A stretch of 60,788 bases of DNA, from NCBI GenBank assembly GCA_022641595.1, contig JALCDN010000002.1:1-60788 (forward strand), in the 5' to 3' direction. Within the stretch, counting starts at the first letter, position 1. Each line of letters opens with the position of its first letter. The stretch is from Ruminococcus sp. GTDB taxonomy: Bacteria; Bacillota; Clostridia; Oscillospirales; Ruminococcaceae. The notes under the pieces were generated by a model that worked only from the letters and a program-made list of their open reading frames with translations, did no database searches and had not been told where the DNA came from. The translations under genes were made by a program, and so were the position numbers. Positions 8,389-18,323 of the stretch are shown piece by piece.

Positions 8389-11124
8389 ATGACCAAAAAA
8401 ATCAAGCTCAGTGAGGCTGCCAGAGACCTTAACGTTTCTGTTCAGGACATTATCGCTTTCTTCTCCGAACACGGTGACACCAAAAAGAAAACAGGCTCAA
8501 GTATTTCTACCGACGAAATGAACCTTCTCCTTGAACACTACTCTCAGACACATCAGGTTGAAAACTTCGACGAATACTTCGCTTCAAGAAATGACAAGCG
8601 TCCATCTGCTAAGGTTCAGGAAAAATCCGAAAATACTGCAACAGAAATCACCACAAACAAAAAATCCGTGAGCAAACCTGCTGCTTCTCCAAAGCCTTCA
8701 ACTGCTGCTTCTGACGAAATCAAAAAAAATTCAGACGCAAACAGCCTGCAAAACTCCCCTAAGAACAGCTCTTCAGCAAAATCGGATTATATAAAGAATA
8801 CTGCCGAAAACAAAAGTGCTTCCGATATCAAGAAAACTCCCGACAGACAGCCCTCTGCCAATAAGCAGCAAGCCACTGCAAAACCATCAGAAAAATTTAA
8901 AGCTGACACCAAGAATAGTTCTCAGCCTGCATCTGAATCTGCTCCTGTAAAAATTCAGACTACTGCTGCTGAACCCGTCAAGGAGGAAAAATCCGTGCAG
9001 AAGCCCGATAATAAAAACATTTCCGCTCCAAATGCAAACAAAAACCATACCGCCTCCGCAAATAAAGAAAAGCAGCTGCCAAAAGCTCAGAAACACGGCG
9101 AAAGAACTAAGCTTAACGTTTCAATCAGCTCCGAAACCGCTTCTAATGCCACTCAAAGACGTACCGTCGATACAAGAGGTACTTATGTTGACCTCGACAA
9201 GTATAATGAACGATACGAACAAATCGCTCCCGCAAGCAAGGGTAAGGACAACTTTACCGCAAGAAAACAAAAAATTAACCAGAAATCCGCTCAGAGAAGC
9301 CGCCAACAATACTCAAACAAGGAAACAGAATCCGAAAAGCTTCGCCGCCTTGAACTCGAACGTGCAAGACGTCAGCAGCTTAAAGTAATGATTCCTGATA
9401 ACATTCTCGTCGGAGAACTCGCTTCACGCCTTAAAGTTACTGCTACTGACGTTATCAAAAAACTTATGGGTCTGGGCGTTATGGCTACTATAAACCAGGA
9501 AATCGACTTCGATACCGCTTCACTTATCGCCGAGGAATTTAACGCTAAGGTAGAAAAGGAAGTCATCGTTACTATCGAAGAACGCCTTATCGACGACTCC
9601 GATGATGAGGATAACCTTAAAGAAAGATGCCCTGTTGTCGTCGTTATGGGTCACGTCGACCATGGCAAAACTTCTATCCTCGACAAAATCAGACACGCTA
9701 ATGTCACTGCTTCTGAGGCCGGCGGCATCACTCAGCATATCGGCGCTTATCAGGTAAATTACCACGGAAAACATATCACTTTCCTCGATACTCCAGGCCA
9801 TGAGGCTTTCACTTCTATGAGAGCAAGAGGCGCTAATATCACAGATATCGCCGTTCTCGTTGTTGCCGCTGACGATGGCATAATGCCTCAGACTGTTGAA
9901 TCTATCAACCACGCTAAGGCTGCCGGTGTATCTATCATCGTCGCTATCAACAAAATGGACAAAGAAGGTGCTGACCCGGAACGTATCAAGCAGCAGCTTA
10001 CTGAATATGAACTCGTTTGCGAAGACTGGGGCGGCGACGTTATATGTGTTCCCGTTTCAGCTAAAACAGGCGAAGGTATCGACGACCTTCTCGAAAATAT
10101 CCTCCTTATATCCGAAGTGCGTGAACTTAAAGCTAACCCCGACAAGCTCGCTAAGGGTACTGTCGTTGAGGCAAGACTCGACAAGGGCAGAGGCCCTATC
10201 GCTACACTTCTTGTCCAGAACGGTACTCTCAACACCGGCGACATAATTATCGCAGGTACTGCTGTCGGCAGAGTCCGTGTTATGACAAACGACAAGGGCA
10301 AAACCGTTAAATCCGCAGGTCCTTCGGTTCCTGTCGAGATAACAGGTCTTGCTGACGTTCCAAGCGCAGGCGATACTTTCAATGCTGTCGAGGACGAACG
10401 CCTCGCAAGAGAACTTGTTGAACAAAGAAAACATGAAGCTAAACAGGAACAGTTCAACACATACAAAAAAGTTACTCTCGATAACCTCTTCAGTCAGATC
10501 GCTGAGGGCGAAATCAAGGAGCTTCCTATTATAGTTAAGGCTGACGTTCAAGGCTCTGTCGAAGCTGTAAAACAATCACTTGAGAAAATCTCCAATGACG
10601 AAGTAAGAGTCAAGGTCATCCACGGCGGTGTAGGTGCTGTCAGCGAAAGCGATGTCATGCTCGCAAGCGCTTCAAATGCTATTATCGTTGGTTTTAACGT
10701 AAGACCCGACCCTGTTGCAGCAGAAAGTGCTGCCCGTGACGGCGTTGACATAAGACTCTATAGAATCATTTACGACGCTATCGAGGAAATCACTACCGCT
10801 ATGAAGGGTATGCTCGCTCCAAAATTCAGAGACGTTGAAATGGCACGCATCGAAGTAAGACAGGTTTATAAAATTTCAAATGTCGGTCTCGTTGCCGGCT
10901 GCTACGTCGTAAACGGCAAAGTTACAAGACAGTGCAGCATCAGAGTCGTTCGTGACGGTATAGTCGTCGCTGAAGACCAGATCGATAGCCTCAAACGCTT
11001 TAAGGACGACGTCAAGGACGTTGCTGAGGGCTATGAGTGCGGTATAAGTCTCGAAAAATTTGCCGACGTCAAGGAAGGCGACATCTTCGAAGCCTTCGTA
11101 GTCGAGGAATACACCGAAGACTAA
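8389..11124 (+). CDS. infB: translation initiation factor IF-2
   Basis: GTPase that brings fMet-tRNA to the ribosome; 911 aa. An N-terminal IF2N segment is followed by a long low-complexity Lys/Ser/Ala/Asn-rich linker (about 60-300), a second IF2N-like domain (about 335-390), and the GTPase domain with [14 protein letters not shown] and NKMD motifs (about 420-560). Domains II, III and the fMet-binding C-terminal domain complete the protein. The start follows AGGAGGT. The 368 bp after it hold the family 2 repeat. Confidence 0.97.
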   Translation: MTKKIKLSEAARDLNVSVQDIIAFFSEHGDTKKKTGSSISTDEMNLLLEHYSQTHQVENFDEYFASRNDKRPSAKVQEKSENTATEITTNKKSVSKPAASPKPSTAASDEIKKNSDANSLQNSPKNSSSAKSDYIKNTAENKSASDIKKTPDRQPSANKQQATAKPSEKFKADTKNSSQPASESAPVKIQTTAAEPVKEEKSVQKPDNKNISAPNANKNHTASANKEKQLPKAQKHGERTKLNVSISSETASNATQRRTVDTRGTYVDLDKYNERYEQIAPASKGKDNFTARKQKINQKSAQRSRQQYSNKETESEKLRRLELERARRQQLKVMIPDNILVGELASRLKVTATDVIKKLMGLGVMATINQEIDFDTASLIAEEFNAKVEKEVIVTIEERLIDDSDDEDNLKERCPVVVVMGHVDHGKTSILDKIRHANVTASEAGGITQHIGAYQVNYHGKHITFLDTPGHEAFTSMRARGANITDIAVLVVAADDGIMPQTVESINHAKAAGVSIIVAINKMDKEGADPERIKQQLTEYELVCEDWGGDVICVPVSAKTGEGIDDLLENILLISEVRELKANPDKLAKGTVVEARLDKGRGPIATLLVQNGTLNTGDIIIAGTAVGRVRVMTNDKGKTVKSAGPSVPVEITGLADVPSAGDTFNAVEDERLARELVEQRKHEAKQEQFNTYKKVTLDNLFSQIAEGEIKELPIIVKADVQGSVEAVKQSLEKISNDEVRVKVIHGGVGAVSESDVMLASASNAIIVGFNVRPDPVAAESAARDGVDIRLYRIIYDAIEEITTAMKGMLAPKFRDVEMARIEVRQVYKISNVGLVAGCYVVNGKVTRQCSIRVVRDGIVVAEDQIDSLKRFKDDVKDVAEGYECGISLEKFADVKEGDIFEAFVVEEYTED

Positions 11125-11166
11125 TCCTATATAAATAGTTACTCCAAAGCCCTGCTGCTTCCCAGA

Positions 11167-11302
11167 ATACGCAGACGGCTTGCGTACGCAAGCAGAGGAC
11201 TTTAAGTCGGAACTGATTTTCTATCTTATCTGTATTTTCACCCTCCGACTTAAAGCCCGTGATGTTCACAGCCTGAAAGGCTGCGAACATCCGTCTGCGT
11301 AT
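11167..11302 (+). repeat. cloverleaf-like structured repeat, family 2, copy 1
   Basis: A 136-bp element closed by a perfect 12-bp stem (11167-11178 with 11291-11302). Inside are three arms: a 16-nt palindrome (11178-11193), a 12-bp stem CTTTAAGTCGGA/TCCGACTTAAAG around an AT-rich loop, and a hairpin GTTC-A-CAGCC-TGAAA-GGCTG-C-GAAC. The copy at 59071-59199 has the same architecture with compensating changes in three stems. It lies between infB and the next gene, so it is probably transcribed. The rest of the 11125-11492 gap shows nothing further. Confidence 0.8.
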
Positions 11303-11492
11303 AACGTGACCCGCCGCTTGCCACACCCCCTGCTTTAAAATTTATAGCGGCTGCACTTTACCTGCGTGAAAATCATCGTCAATGCACTTTCAATAAAATG
11401 CAAAGCAATACACTACTGAAGTACACAAACAACGTAATCAAATCTTAAGACAAGTCCGCTCGGACTGCCTTTATAATCAGGAGGCTTAATTT

Positions 11493-11909
11493 ATGGATAC
11501 CGACAGAATGAGTACGGCAGATATGCTGCAATACTGCGACGAAGCCCTGGCTTGGGACCAGTTTGGTCCGGTTGACATCTTCTTTTTTGAATCAGTCAAG
11601 AAAATATTACTCGGTCAATGCAGTGCCATCGAAGAGCCTGATAAGACCATCGATGACCTTATGGGTATCGAAAGACCGGTTCGGGACGACGAACTTGCTC
11701 CGGATTACGATAAGTATGAAGACCTGTATTACGACGAGGACGACGACGATAACTCCGGTGAATATGAAAAAAATCCCGCAGATACAGCTTTCGACAGCAC
11801 CCTGTTTAACGACGGATTCTTTATTACATATGATAAGGATAAAAAAGCCGATGACGCAGAAAATAAATCAGAAAGCAATAACACTGAGGGCTTTACCGTA
11901 AATATGTAA
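11493..11909 (+). CDS. acidic protein of unknown function in the infB-rbfA interval
   Basis: A 138-aa, strongly acidic protein. The first 45 residues look folded (ADMLQYCDEALAWDQFGPVDIFFFESVKKILL). The rest is low complexity with runs of Asp/Glu (DEDDDDN) and a Lys/Asp/Asn tail. I do not recognise a family. A good AGGAGG site precedes the ATG. It is flanked by repeats of families 2 and 1 and splits a normally tight operon, so it may be a lineage-specific insertion. Confidence 0.7.
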   Translation: MDTDRMSTADMLQYCDEALAWDQFGPVDIFFFESVKKILLGQCSAIEEPDKTIDDLMGIERPVRDDELAPDYDKYEDLYYDEDDDDNSGEYEKNPADTAFDSTLFNDGFFITYDKDKKADDAENKSESNNTEGFTVNM

Positions 11910-11920
11910 GACTTATTCTT

Positions 11921-12085
11921 TTAAGGGCACCTCTAAAAACTCGTTTGATTAAGGAAAATCAGATAGGTTCGGCAGCTGCAAGGAAACCTTCCGAAAGCGT
12001 GCTGTCGCACTATGAGGGGGGTTGACACAGTAGATGCCGTGTATAGCTGCTTTTTCTCAAAAGTAGTTTTTAGAGGTGCCCTTAA
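11921..12085 (+). repeat. MITE-like repeat, family 1, best-preserved copy
   Basis: A 165-bp element with perfect 21-bp terminal inverted repeats: 11921-11941 is the exact reverse complement of 12065-12085 (TTAAGGGCACCTCTAAAAACT). No coding capacity. The palindromic TTAA at both tips may be the duplicated target or part of the ends. Other copies lie at 3678-3833 and 33177-33333, with collapsed or partial ones at 3293, 27903 and 42567. Confidence 0.9.
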
Positions 12086-12136
12086 GCCTATCAGAAAAAG
12101 TTCTAAGCCAATTATGAAAGGTACGGTATTTTTTAT

Positions 12137-12472
12137 ATGCCAAATTTTAAAAACAGCCGTTTGGCTGAAGACATCAAACGTGAAATGACAGCTATAATAA
12201 GAGAACTTAAAGACCCAAGAATCGCTCCGATGACATCAATTGTGAGAGTTGAGCTGTCAGGCGATATGTCACACTGCAAAATTTTTGTTTCATGCATTGA
12301 AGGATTGGAAACCGCAAAACAGTCCGTAAAAGGACTCGAAAGCGGAGAGGGATTTATTAAAAGAGAGCTTTTCCACAGACTCAAAATGCGGAAATGCCCG
12401 GAGCTTAAGTTTATCGCTGACGACTCAATCGCCCACAGCGCTGAAATAAACAAAATGCTCAAGGAAATTTAA
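12137..12472 (+). CDS. rbfA: ribosome-binding factor A
   Basis: A 111-aa KH-like protein that helps mature the 16S rRNA 5' end in the 30S subunit. Family features are the start RLAEDIKREMTAIIRELKDPRI and the ending VPEL-like RKCPELKFIADDSIAHSAEINKML. Length is typical. The ribosome site is weak (AAAGG, 15-20 nt upstream). Stop and next start are close (nrnA begins 14 nt later). Confidence 0.95.
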   Translation: MPNFKNSRLAEDIKREMTAIIRELKDPRIAPMTSIVRVELSGDMSHCKIFVSCIEGLETAKQSVKGLESGEGFIKRELFHRLKMRKCPELKFIADDSIAHSAEINKMLKEI

Positions 12473-12485
12473 TGAGGTGTTGAAT

Positions 12486-13445
12486 ATGCTTATTGATTTA
12501 AGTGAGGCGTGCGAATTTATCAGAAACTGTAATGACGCTGTCATTCTTACCCACCAAAGCCCCGACGGCGACTGCATCGGCTCAGGTCTCGCTTTGCAGG
12601 ATATTCTGAAATCACTCGGAAAAAGAAGCCGTGTCATCTGCTGCGACGAATTTCCGAAAAGATACGATTTCATGACCAAATGTGCCGATAATGATACCAA
12701 CTTTACCCCACAGAACATTATAGCCGTTGATATCGCCGACGCTCAGCTTATGGGAAGTCTTAAAGAAATATACGCCGATAAGGTTCAGCTTTGCATAGAC
12801 CACCATATATCTAACGTAAACTATGCTCAGAAAACACTGCTGAATCCTCAGGCTTCCGCTACCTGCGAGGTCATCTACGAAATAGCCGCCGCTTTGGGTG
12901 TAACTATTACCGATTTCTGTGCTATGTGCATCTACACCGGTATGGCTACTGACACGGGCTGCTTCAAGTACGAAAATACCTCCGCAAGATGCCACGAAAT
13001 CACTGCCGAACTTATGAAAAATCATAAGCTGAAATACGCTCTCATAAACCGCAATATGTTCGATGTAAAATCTATCGGCAGAATCAGAATGGAAAAAGCT
13101 GTCATGGAAATTATGGAATATTACCTCGACAACCGCCTTACCATTATCTGCATCACAAGTGATATACTCAAATCTATGAACGTCGACGGAAATGACCTCG
13201 AGGGCTGTGCTTCACTGCCGCTTCAGGTAGAAGGCGTTGAAGTCGGCGTCACCATAAAGGAAAAATCAACGGGCGTTTACAAAGTCTCTATGCGTTCGGC
13301 AAACGAAGTCAACGTATCAGATATATGCAAGCTGCTCGGCGGCGGCGGTCACATAAAAGCCGCAGGCTGCCTAATAGAGGGCAGTCTCGAATTTGTCAAG
13401 AAAACTATCATCGACGCTGTAAGAAAGGGTATGGACGGCGAATGA
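12486..13445 (+). CDS. nrnA: DHH/DHHA1 phosphoesterase, NrnA-type (oligoribonuclease / pAp phosphatase)
   Basis: A 319-aa manganese-dependent phosphoesterase that degrades short RNAs and dephosphorylates pAp. The DHH domain has THQSPDGDCIGSGLAL and CIDHHISN; MCIYTGMATDTGCF is the third metal-binding block. The DHHA1 domain ends in LLGGGGHIKAAG. The ATG at 12486 follows GAGGTG; the GTG at 12477 lies within that site and was rejected. Its stop overlaps the truB start (ATGA). Confidence 0.93.
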   Translation: MLIDLSEACEFIRNCNDAVILTHQSPDGDCIGSGLALQDILKSLGKRSRVICCDEFPKRYDFMTKCADNDTNFTPQNIIAVDIADAQLMGSLKEIYADKVQLCIDHHISNVNYAQKTLLNPQASATCEVIYEIAAALGVTITDFCAMCIYTGMATDTGCFKYENTSARCHEITAELMKNHKLKYALINRNMFDVKSIGRIRMEKAVMEIMEYYLDNRLTIICITSDILKSMNVDGNDLEGCASLPLQVEGVEVGVTIKEKSTGVYKVSMRSANEVNVSDICKLLGGGGHIKAAGCLIEGSLEFVKKTIIDAVRKGMDGE

Positions 13446-14338
13446 ACGGAATCCTTTGCATGAACAAGCCTCAGGACTTTACCTCGTTCGATGTTATAGC
13501 AAAGCTTCGGGGTATCCTTAAAATCAAAAGACTGGGTCATGCAGGTACGCTCGACCCTATGGCTACAGGAGTTCTTCCGGTTTTTGTCGGCAGTGCTACA
13601 AAAGCCTGCGATATCATACCGGATACCGCAAAATCTTACACGGCAGGCTTCAGACTCGGCTGCATCAGCGACACTCAGGACTCAAGCGGCTCTCTGTCTG
13701 AAATCTCCGATATGAATGTAACTGCACAAATGCTTTTACATACACTGCCACTCTTTACAGGCGACATTATGCAGCTTCCACCAATGTTCTCGGCTGTTCA
13801 GGTAAACGGTCAGCGACTCTATGACCTTGCACGAAAAGGCATTGAGGTTGAACGTGAAAAACGTCAGATTACTATCAATAGCTTATCACTTGCTCAATAT
13901 GACGAAAACTCCCGCTCAGGCTTACTTAATATCAACTGCTCAAAAGGTACTTATGTAAGAACCATCATTCACGATATCGGTCAGAACCTCGGCTGCGGTG
14001 CTGTTATGACAAGCCTTGTAAGAACCTCATCATGCGGTTTTTCACTCGACTGCTGTCACACCTTCGCTGAAGTCGAGAACGCCCGTGACAACGGCTGCCT
14101 TGAACAGCTTATCATTCCTGTCGAATCCGTCTTCTCCTCACTGCCAAAGCTAAAGCTAAGTCAGGTTCAGACCAAAATGTACAGAAATGGCGTAAAACTT
14201 GACCTTTCAAGAGTCTATAATATTCTTTCGGACTGCGACACATACGCTGTGTACGGCTTCGACGAGAAATTTATTGGTACTGCTGTTGCCGACCATCAAA
14301 AAAACGAACTGAGAATAGGCAAAAATCTCGCTTTGTAA
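13442..14338 (+). CDS. truB: tRNA pseudouridine(55) synthase TruB
   Basis: A 298-aa enzyme that makes pseudouridine 55 in the T arm of tRNAs. It has the catalytic motif GHAGTLDPMATGVLPV (catalytic Asp) near residue 40 and the KSYTAGFRLGCISDTQDSSG segment. The start is the ATG overlapping the nrnA stop; the open frame extends 39 codons upstream but only in a frame inside nrnA. Confidence 0.95.
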   Translation: MNGILCMNKPQDFTSFDVIAKLRGILKIKRLGHAGTLDPMATGVLPVFVGSATKACDIIPDTAKSYTAGFRLGCISDTQDSSGSLSEISDMNVTAQMLLHTLPLFTGDIMQLPPMFSAVQVNGQRLYDLARKGIEVEREKRQITINSLSLAQYDENSRSGLLNINCSKGTYVRTIIHDIGQNLGCGAVMTSLVRTSSCGFSLDCCHTFAEVENARDNGCLEQLIIPVESVFSSLPKLKLSQVQTKMYRNGVKLDLSRVYNILSDCDTYAVYGFDEKFIGTAVADHQKNELRIGKNLAL

Positions 14339-14356
14339 ATCTGAGGTGCTTTTATT

Positions 14357-15256
14357 ATGAAATCTGCTGTCGCTCTCGGACTTTTCGACGGTGTCCATTC
14401 AGGTCACAGAAAAGTCATTGAATATCCGGTAAAGCTCGCTGAACGTGGGTTTGTTCCGTGCGTCCTCACATTTTCAAACGCTACACTTACTCAAAAACAA
14501 GGACGCAGCTTCAAATACATCTACACCGATGAACAAAAATCACGCATCTTGAAAAGCCTCGGTATCGTTCGGATTTTTGAAGTGGATTTCAATAATGTCA
14601 AAAATATGAGCGGCGAAAGCTTCGCTGCCGAATTTCTCGCAAATAAACTCAATGCAGGCTGGGTTACCTGTGGACGTGATTTCAGATTCGGTCACAATGC
14701 CGCCTGCGGCTCGGACGAGCTTATCGAACTCGGTCACAAATACGGCTTTGAAACATCTGTCGCCGACGATGTTAATATCGACGGCGAAAAAGTTTCCTCA
14801 AATAAAATAAGAACACTGCTCTCGGACGGCGATGTCACTGCTGCTGCACGTCTGCTCGGTGACAACTACAAAATCTCTGGAAATGTCGTTCACGGCTATA
14901 AAATCGGTCGTACTCTGAATTTTCCTACGATAAACCAGCTTTTTAACGACGGTCAGCTGACTGTTAAGTACGGCGTGTATGCATCACAAACAAATATCAA
15001 CGGAAAATGGCTCGACTCTGTAACAAATGTAGGCGTAAAGCCTACTATTGCAGGTAATAGGTCTCCGCTTGCCGAAACCTACATAATCGGCTTCAGCGGC
15101 AACCTCTACGACACCTTTACTCAGGTTCGGCTGATAAAATTTTTAAGAAGTGAAATGAAATTCAATTCACTCGACGAACTAAAAACTGCTATGTCTCACG
15201 ATATAGCTTCAAGCATTACAATTTTGAAAAGCACTGATTCAAGTTTCACACCTTGA
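14357..15256 (+). CDS. ribF: bifunctional riboflavin kinase / FAD synthetase
   Basis: A 299-aa cytoplasmic enzyme converting riboflavin to FMN and FAD. The N-terminal nucleotidyltransferase domain has LGLFDGVHSGHRKVI; the ISSTRIR equivalent is VSSNKIRTLL. The C-terminal kinase domain has GNVVHGYKIGRTLNFPT and ends with GVKPTI-type and FLRSEMKF segments. Last gene of the rimP operon, 18 nt after truB, with a GAGGTG site. No FMN riboswitch is seen. Confidence 0.94.
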   Translation: MKSAVALGLFDGVHSGHRKVIEYPVKLAERGFVPCVLTFSNATLTQKQGRSFKYIYTDEQKSRILKSLGIVRIFEVDFNNVKNMSGESFAAEFLANKLNAGWVTCGRDFRFGHNAACGSDELIELGHKYGFETSVADDVNIDGEKVSSNKIRTLLSDGDVTAAARLLGDNYKISGNVVHGYKIGRTLNFPTINQLFNDGQLTVKYGVYASQTNINGKWLDSVTNVGVKPTIAGNRSPLAETYIIGFSGNLYDTFTQVRLIKFLRSEMKFNSLDELKTAMSHDIASSITILKSTDSSFTP

Positions 15257-15353
15257 CATAACACCTCTGAAAATGATTTCAGTGCTTTCTCAGGCAGCAG
15301 ATGAAATCTTCACCAATACTGCCAACAGATAGTTTTAAAAAGGAATGATTACT

Positions 15354-16805
15354 ATGGAAAAAAGAGTAAGAACTCGATTTGCTCCAAGCCCTACAGGCTA
15401 TATGCACATCGGAAACCTAAGAACAGCACTTTATACCTACCTCATAGCAAGAAAAAACGGCGGCGACTTCATCCTAAGAATCGAGGACACCGACCAGGAA
15501 CGCTATGTTGAGGGCGCTGTTGACGTTATCTACAACACACTCAGACTTACGGGTCTCAATTGGGACGAAGGTCCGGATATCGGCGGCCCTGTAGGCCCTT
15601 ACGTTCAGTCACAGAGAATGGGTATGTTCAAGGAATACGCTCTGAAACTCATTGAAAGCGGCGACGCCTATTACTGCTTCTGCGACAAGGAAAGACTCGA
15701 CGAAGTAAGAAAAATTCAGGACGCTTCTCATATCGCACCTATGTATGACCGCCACTGCCGCAATCTCTCAAAAGAGGAGATTCAGGAAAAACTTAATTCC
15801 GGTATTCCTTACGTCATCAGACAGAAAATGCCACTTGACGGTACTACCACTTTTCACGACGAGGTATACGGCGACATAACCGTTGAAAACGCTACGCTCG
15901 ATGACCAGATTCTAATAAAAACTGACGGTATGCCAACATATAACTTCGCAAACGTTGTTGATGACCACACTATGGGCATCACTCACGTTGTAAGAGGCAA
16001 CGAATACCTCTCATCAACCCCAAAATATAACCTCCTGTATAAAGCTTTCGGTTGGGACGTTCCGATTTATATACACTGCTCACCGGTTATGAAGGACCAG
16101 ACTACAAAGCTCTCTAAACGTAACGGCGATGCTTCCTTTGAAGACCTCCTCGCAAAGGGCTACCTCAAAGACGCCGTTGTCAACTTCATCGCACTCCTTG
16201 GCTGGGCTTCTAAGGGTGAACAGGAAATCTTTTCTCTTGAGGAACTTGCTCAGGAATTCGATATCAGCGGAATCTCAAAGTCACCTGCTATCTTCGACCC
16301 AATAAAACTCAAGGCTATCAATGCTGAATATATCAGACGTATGTCGGCTGAGGATTTCTGCAAATACATCACCCCTTACATCAAGCAAACCGTTAAACGT
16401 GATGATATCGACTTTAAAATGCTCGCATCAGTTTTACAGCCAAGAACCGAACTTTTCACAGACGTTCCGGAACAGGTCGACTTCATTGACGCTCTCCCTG
16501 AATACGACACTGCTATGTACTACCACAAGAAAATGAAAACAAATGAGGAAACTTCCCTCGAAGCTCTGAAGGCTGTTCTGCCTGTTCTCGAAAACCTCTC
16601 CGACTGGAATGCCGAAAATATCCACGCCGCCCTATTTAAACTCATAGCTGACCTCGGTGTCAAGAACGGCTGGCTGCTCTGGCCGCTAAGAACTGCTATT
16701 TCAGGCAAACAGTTCACTCCGGGCGGTGCTGTTGAGCTTTGCGATATACTCGGCAAACAAGACTCTCTCGCAAGAATCAGAAAAGGCATTGAAAAGTTGT
16801 CGTAA
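15354..16805 (+). CDS. gltX: glutamyl-tRNA synthetase
   Basis: Class I synthetase of 483 aa. HIGH-type motif [21 protein letters not shown] near the N-terminus; KMSKS-type motif TTKLSKRNG around residue 258; [16 protein letters not shown] follows. The helical anticodon-binding domain occupies the last third. The second ATG (15354) is used because AAAAAGGA sits just ahead of the first. Separated from ribF by about 100 bp without a clear terminator. Confidence 0.96.
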   Translation: MEKRVRTRFAPSPTGYMHIGNLRTALYTYLIARKNGGDFILRIEDTDQERYVEGAVDVIYNTLRLTGLNWDEGPDIGGPVGPYVQSQRMGMFKEYALKLIESGDAYYCFCDKERLDEVRKIQDASHIAPMYDRHCRNLSKEEIQEKLNSGIPYVIRQKMPLDGTTTFHDEVYGDITVENATLDDQILIKTDGMPTYNFANVVDDHTMGITHVVRGNEYLSSTPKYNLLYKAFGWDVPIYIHCSPVMKDQTTKLSKRNGDASFEDLLAKGYLKDAVVNFIALLGWASKGEQEIFSLEELAQEFDISGISKSPAIFDPIKLKAINAEYIRRMSAEDFCKYITPYIKQTVKRDDIDFKMLASVLQPRTELFTDVPEQVDFIDALPEYDTAMYYHKKMKTNEETSLEALKAVLPVLENLSDWNAENIHAALFKLIADLGVKNGWLLWPLRTAISGKQFTPGGAVELCDILGKQDSLARIRKGIEKLS

Positions 16806-16955
16806 AACAATTCATTGCAATATGTTCTGTCGGATTTGCTGCTTATGCACTGCCTCTGTGCAGTGTTACCTTAATATTTCGCTGTATTTTCACTACGCTA
16901 TCACATTGTGAGAATAAAATTTAGGAAAACACTGAATGTGCTTTGTATTTTTTCT

Positions 16956-17119
16956 TATCGATGCAGCAGCTAACTCGTGAATATTTTATGCTCAGAATAA
17001 AAGTCAAAAGCTTAGGAAAGAAAAACGTAGTAATACTTGCATATTGTAATTTTTTCTGACGACAGATTTTGGCTTTCAGGCAAGCATAAAATTCAAAAGT
17101 TAGTTGTAACATCAACATA
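16956..17119 (-). repeat. imperfect palindromic repeat, family 3, copy B
   Basis: About 164 bp, the reverse-complement match of 5326-5485. The two halves are themselves imperfect inverted repeats: TTGAATTTTATGCTTGCC is mirrored by GTGAATATTTTATGCTC, and the tips are GATGTTACAACTAACT and AGTTAGCTGCTGCATC. It occupies the centre of the 393-bp gap between gltX and the next operon; nothing else convincing is seen there. Confidence 0.8.
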
Positions 17120-17198
17120 TTAAGCTGCTGCTGAAATACCACAATGCAAAAAAATTACAACAGCAGCAAATTTCTCTGATTTTAAGGAGGTCTAATAA

Positions 17199-18323
17199 AT
17201 GGTTGAGGTCAAAAACCTTACTAAGCACTACGGCGACAAAAAAGCTGTGGACAATATCAGCTTTAAAGTCGAAAAGGGCGAAATCCTTGGATTTCTTGGC
17301 CCTAATGGTGCAGGAAAATCTACCACTATGAATATGCTTACCGGATATATCTCGTCAACATCAGGTCAGGTTCTGATAAACGGTACGGATATCCTCGAAG
17401 AACCTAACAAGGCTAAGGCAAATATCGGATATCTTCCCGAAATTCCGCCTCTCTACGTCGATATGACTGTTATGGAATACCTGAACTTTATGTTCGACCT
17501 GAAAAAATGCAAGCTTCCAAGAAAGTCTCACCTTAAAGACATCTGCGGTCTTTGCAAAATTACCGACGTCTCAGAACGTATCATCAAAAACCTCTCAAAA
17601 GGTTACAGACAACGTGTGGGACTCGCTCAGGCTCTTATCGGCAACCCTCCGGTACTCATTCTCGACGAACCGACTGTCGGCCTCGACCCTCAGCAAATCA
17701 TTGAGATACGCACACTCATTAAAAAACTCGGCAAAAGCCACACCGTTATCCTGTCATCTCATATTCTGCCGGAAATTCAGGCGGTATGCGACAGAATCGT
17801 TATCATAAACAAGGGTGTCATCGCAGCCGACGGTACCGCCGAAGAAATCGCAAAGAACCTTACCAACGAACATAAAATGGTCGCAAGAATCGAAGGCTCA
17901 TCAAAAACTGCCGAAGACAAAACCGACATCATCAATGCTATCAAAAATATCAGCGGTATAAAGTATATCCGTGCCGATATGGAACGTGAAAAAGGTGTTT
18001 TCGATTACGATATCGAGGCTGAACAGGGTATGGATATCAGACGTGATATCAACAAAATCTGCTTTGAACACGGCTGGAATATCCTTATGCTTCAGCTTTC
18101 CGACCTCACACTCGAGGATATCTTCCTAAAAATCACTATGGGCGAGGGTCACAGCGAAAACAGCTCGGATAATAACGAAAAATCCTCCGCTCCAACAACA
18201 AATACTGCCACGGAAACTGCTACGCCTGATAAAACTGATGAAAAGGTCAGCGATAATACCGCTAAACCCGAAAAAATCAAGGATTCAAAGAAAAATTCCA
18301 AAAACAACGGAGGCAAAAAATAA
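17199..18323 (+). CDS. ABC transporter ATP-binding protein (GldA-like)
   Basis: A 374-aa ATPase of an ABC-2 type exporter. Walker A GPNGAGKST (residue about 37), Q-loop region YLPEIPPLY, signature LSKGYRQRVG, Walker B LILDEPTVGLDP, and H-loop SSHIL. After the nucleotide-binding domain and a regulatory segment comes a tail of about 60 low-complexity residues rich in Ser, Asn, Lys and Glu. It heads a four-gene operon with an ABC-2 permease, a GldG-like protein and a DUF4340 protein, overlapping the permease start by 1 nt. The substrate is unknown. Confidence 0.9.
   Translation: MVEVKNLTKHYGDKKAVDNISFKVEKGEILGFLGPNGAGKSTTMNMLTGYISSTSGQVLINGTDILEEPNKAKANIGYLPEIPPLYVDMTVMEYLNFMFDLKKCKLPRKSHLKDICGLCKITDVSERIIKNLSKGYRQRVGLAQALIGNPPVLILDEPTVGLDPQQIIEIRTLIKKLGKSHTVILSSHILPEIQAVCDRIVIINKGVIAADGTAEEIAKNLTNEHKMVARIEGSSKTAEDKTDIINAIKNISGIKYIRADMEREKGVFDYDIEAEQGMDIRRDINKICFEHGWNILMLQLSDLTLEDIFLKITMGEGHSENSSDNNEKSSAPTTNTATETATPDKTDEKVSDNTAKPEKIKDSKKNSKNNGGKK

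Noticed and set aside
14339-14356. FMN riboswitch for ribF
   Set aside because: ribF is only 18 nt after truB in the same operon, leaving no room for a riboswitch.
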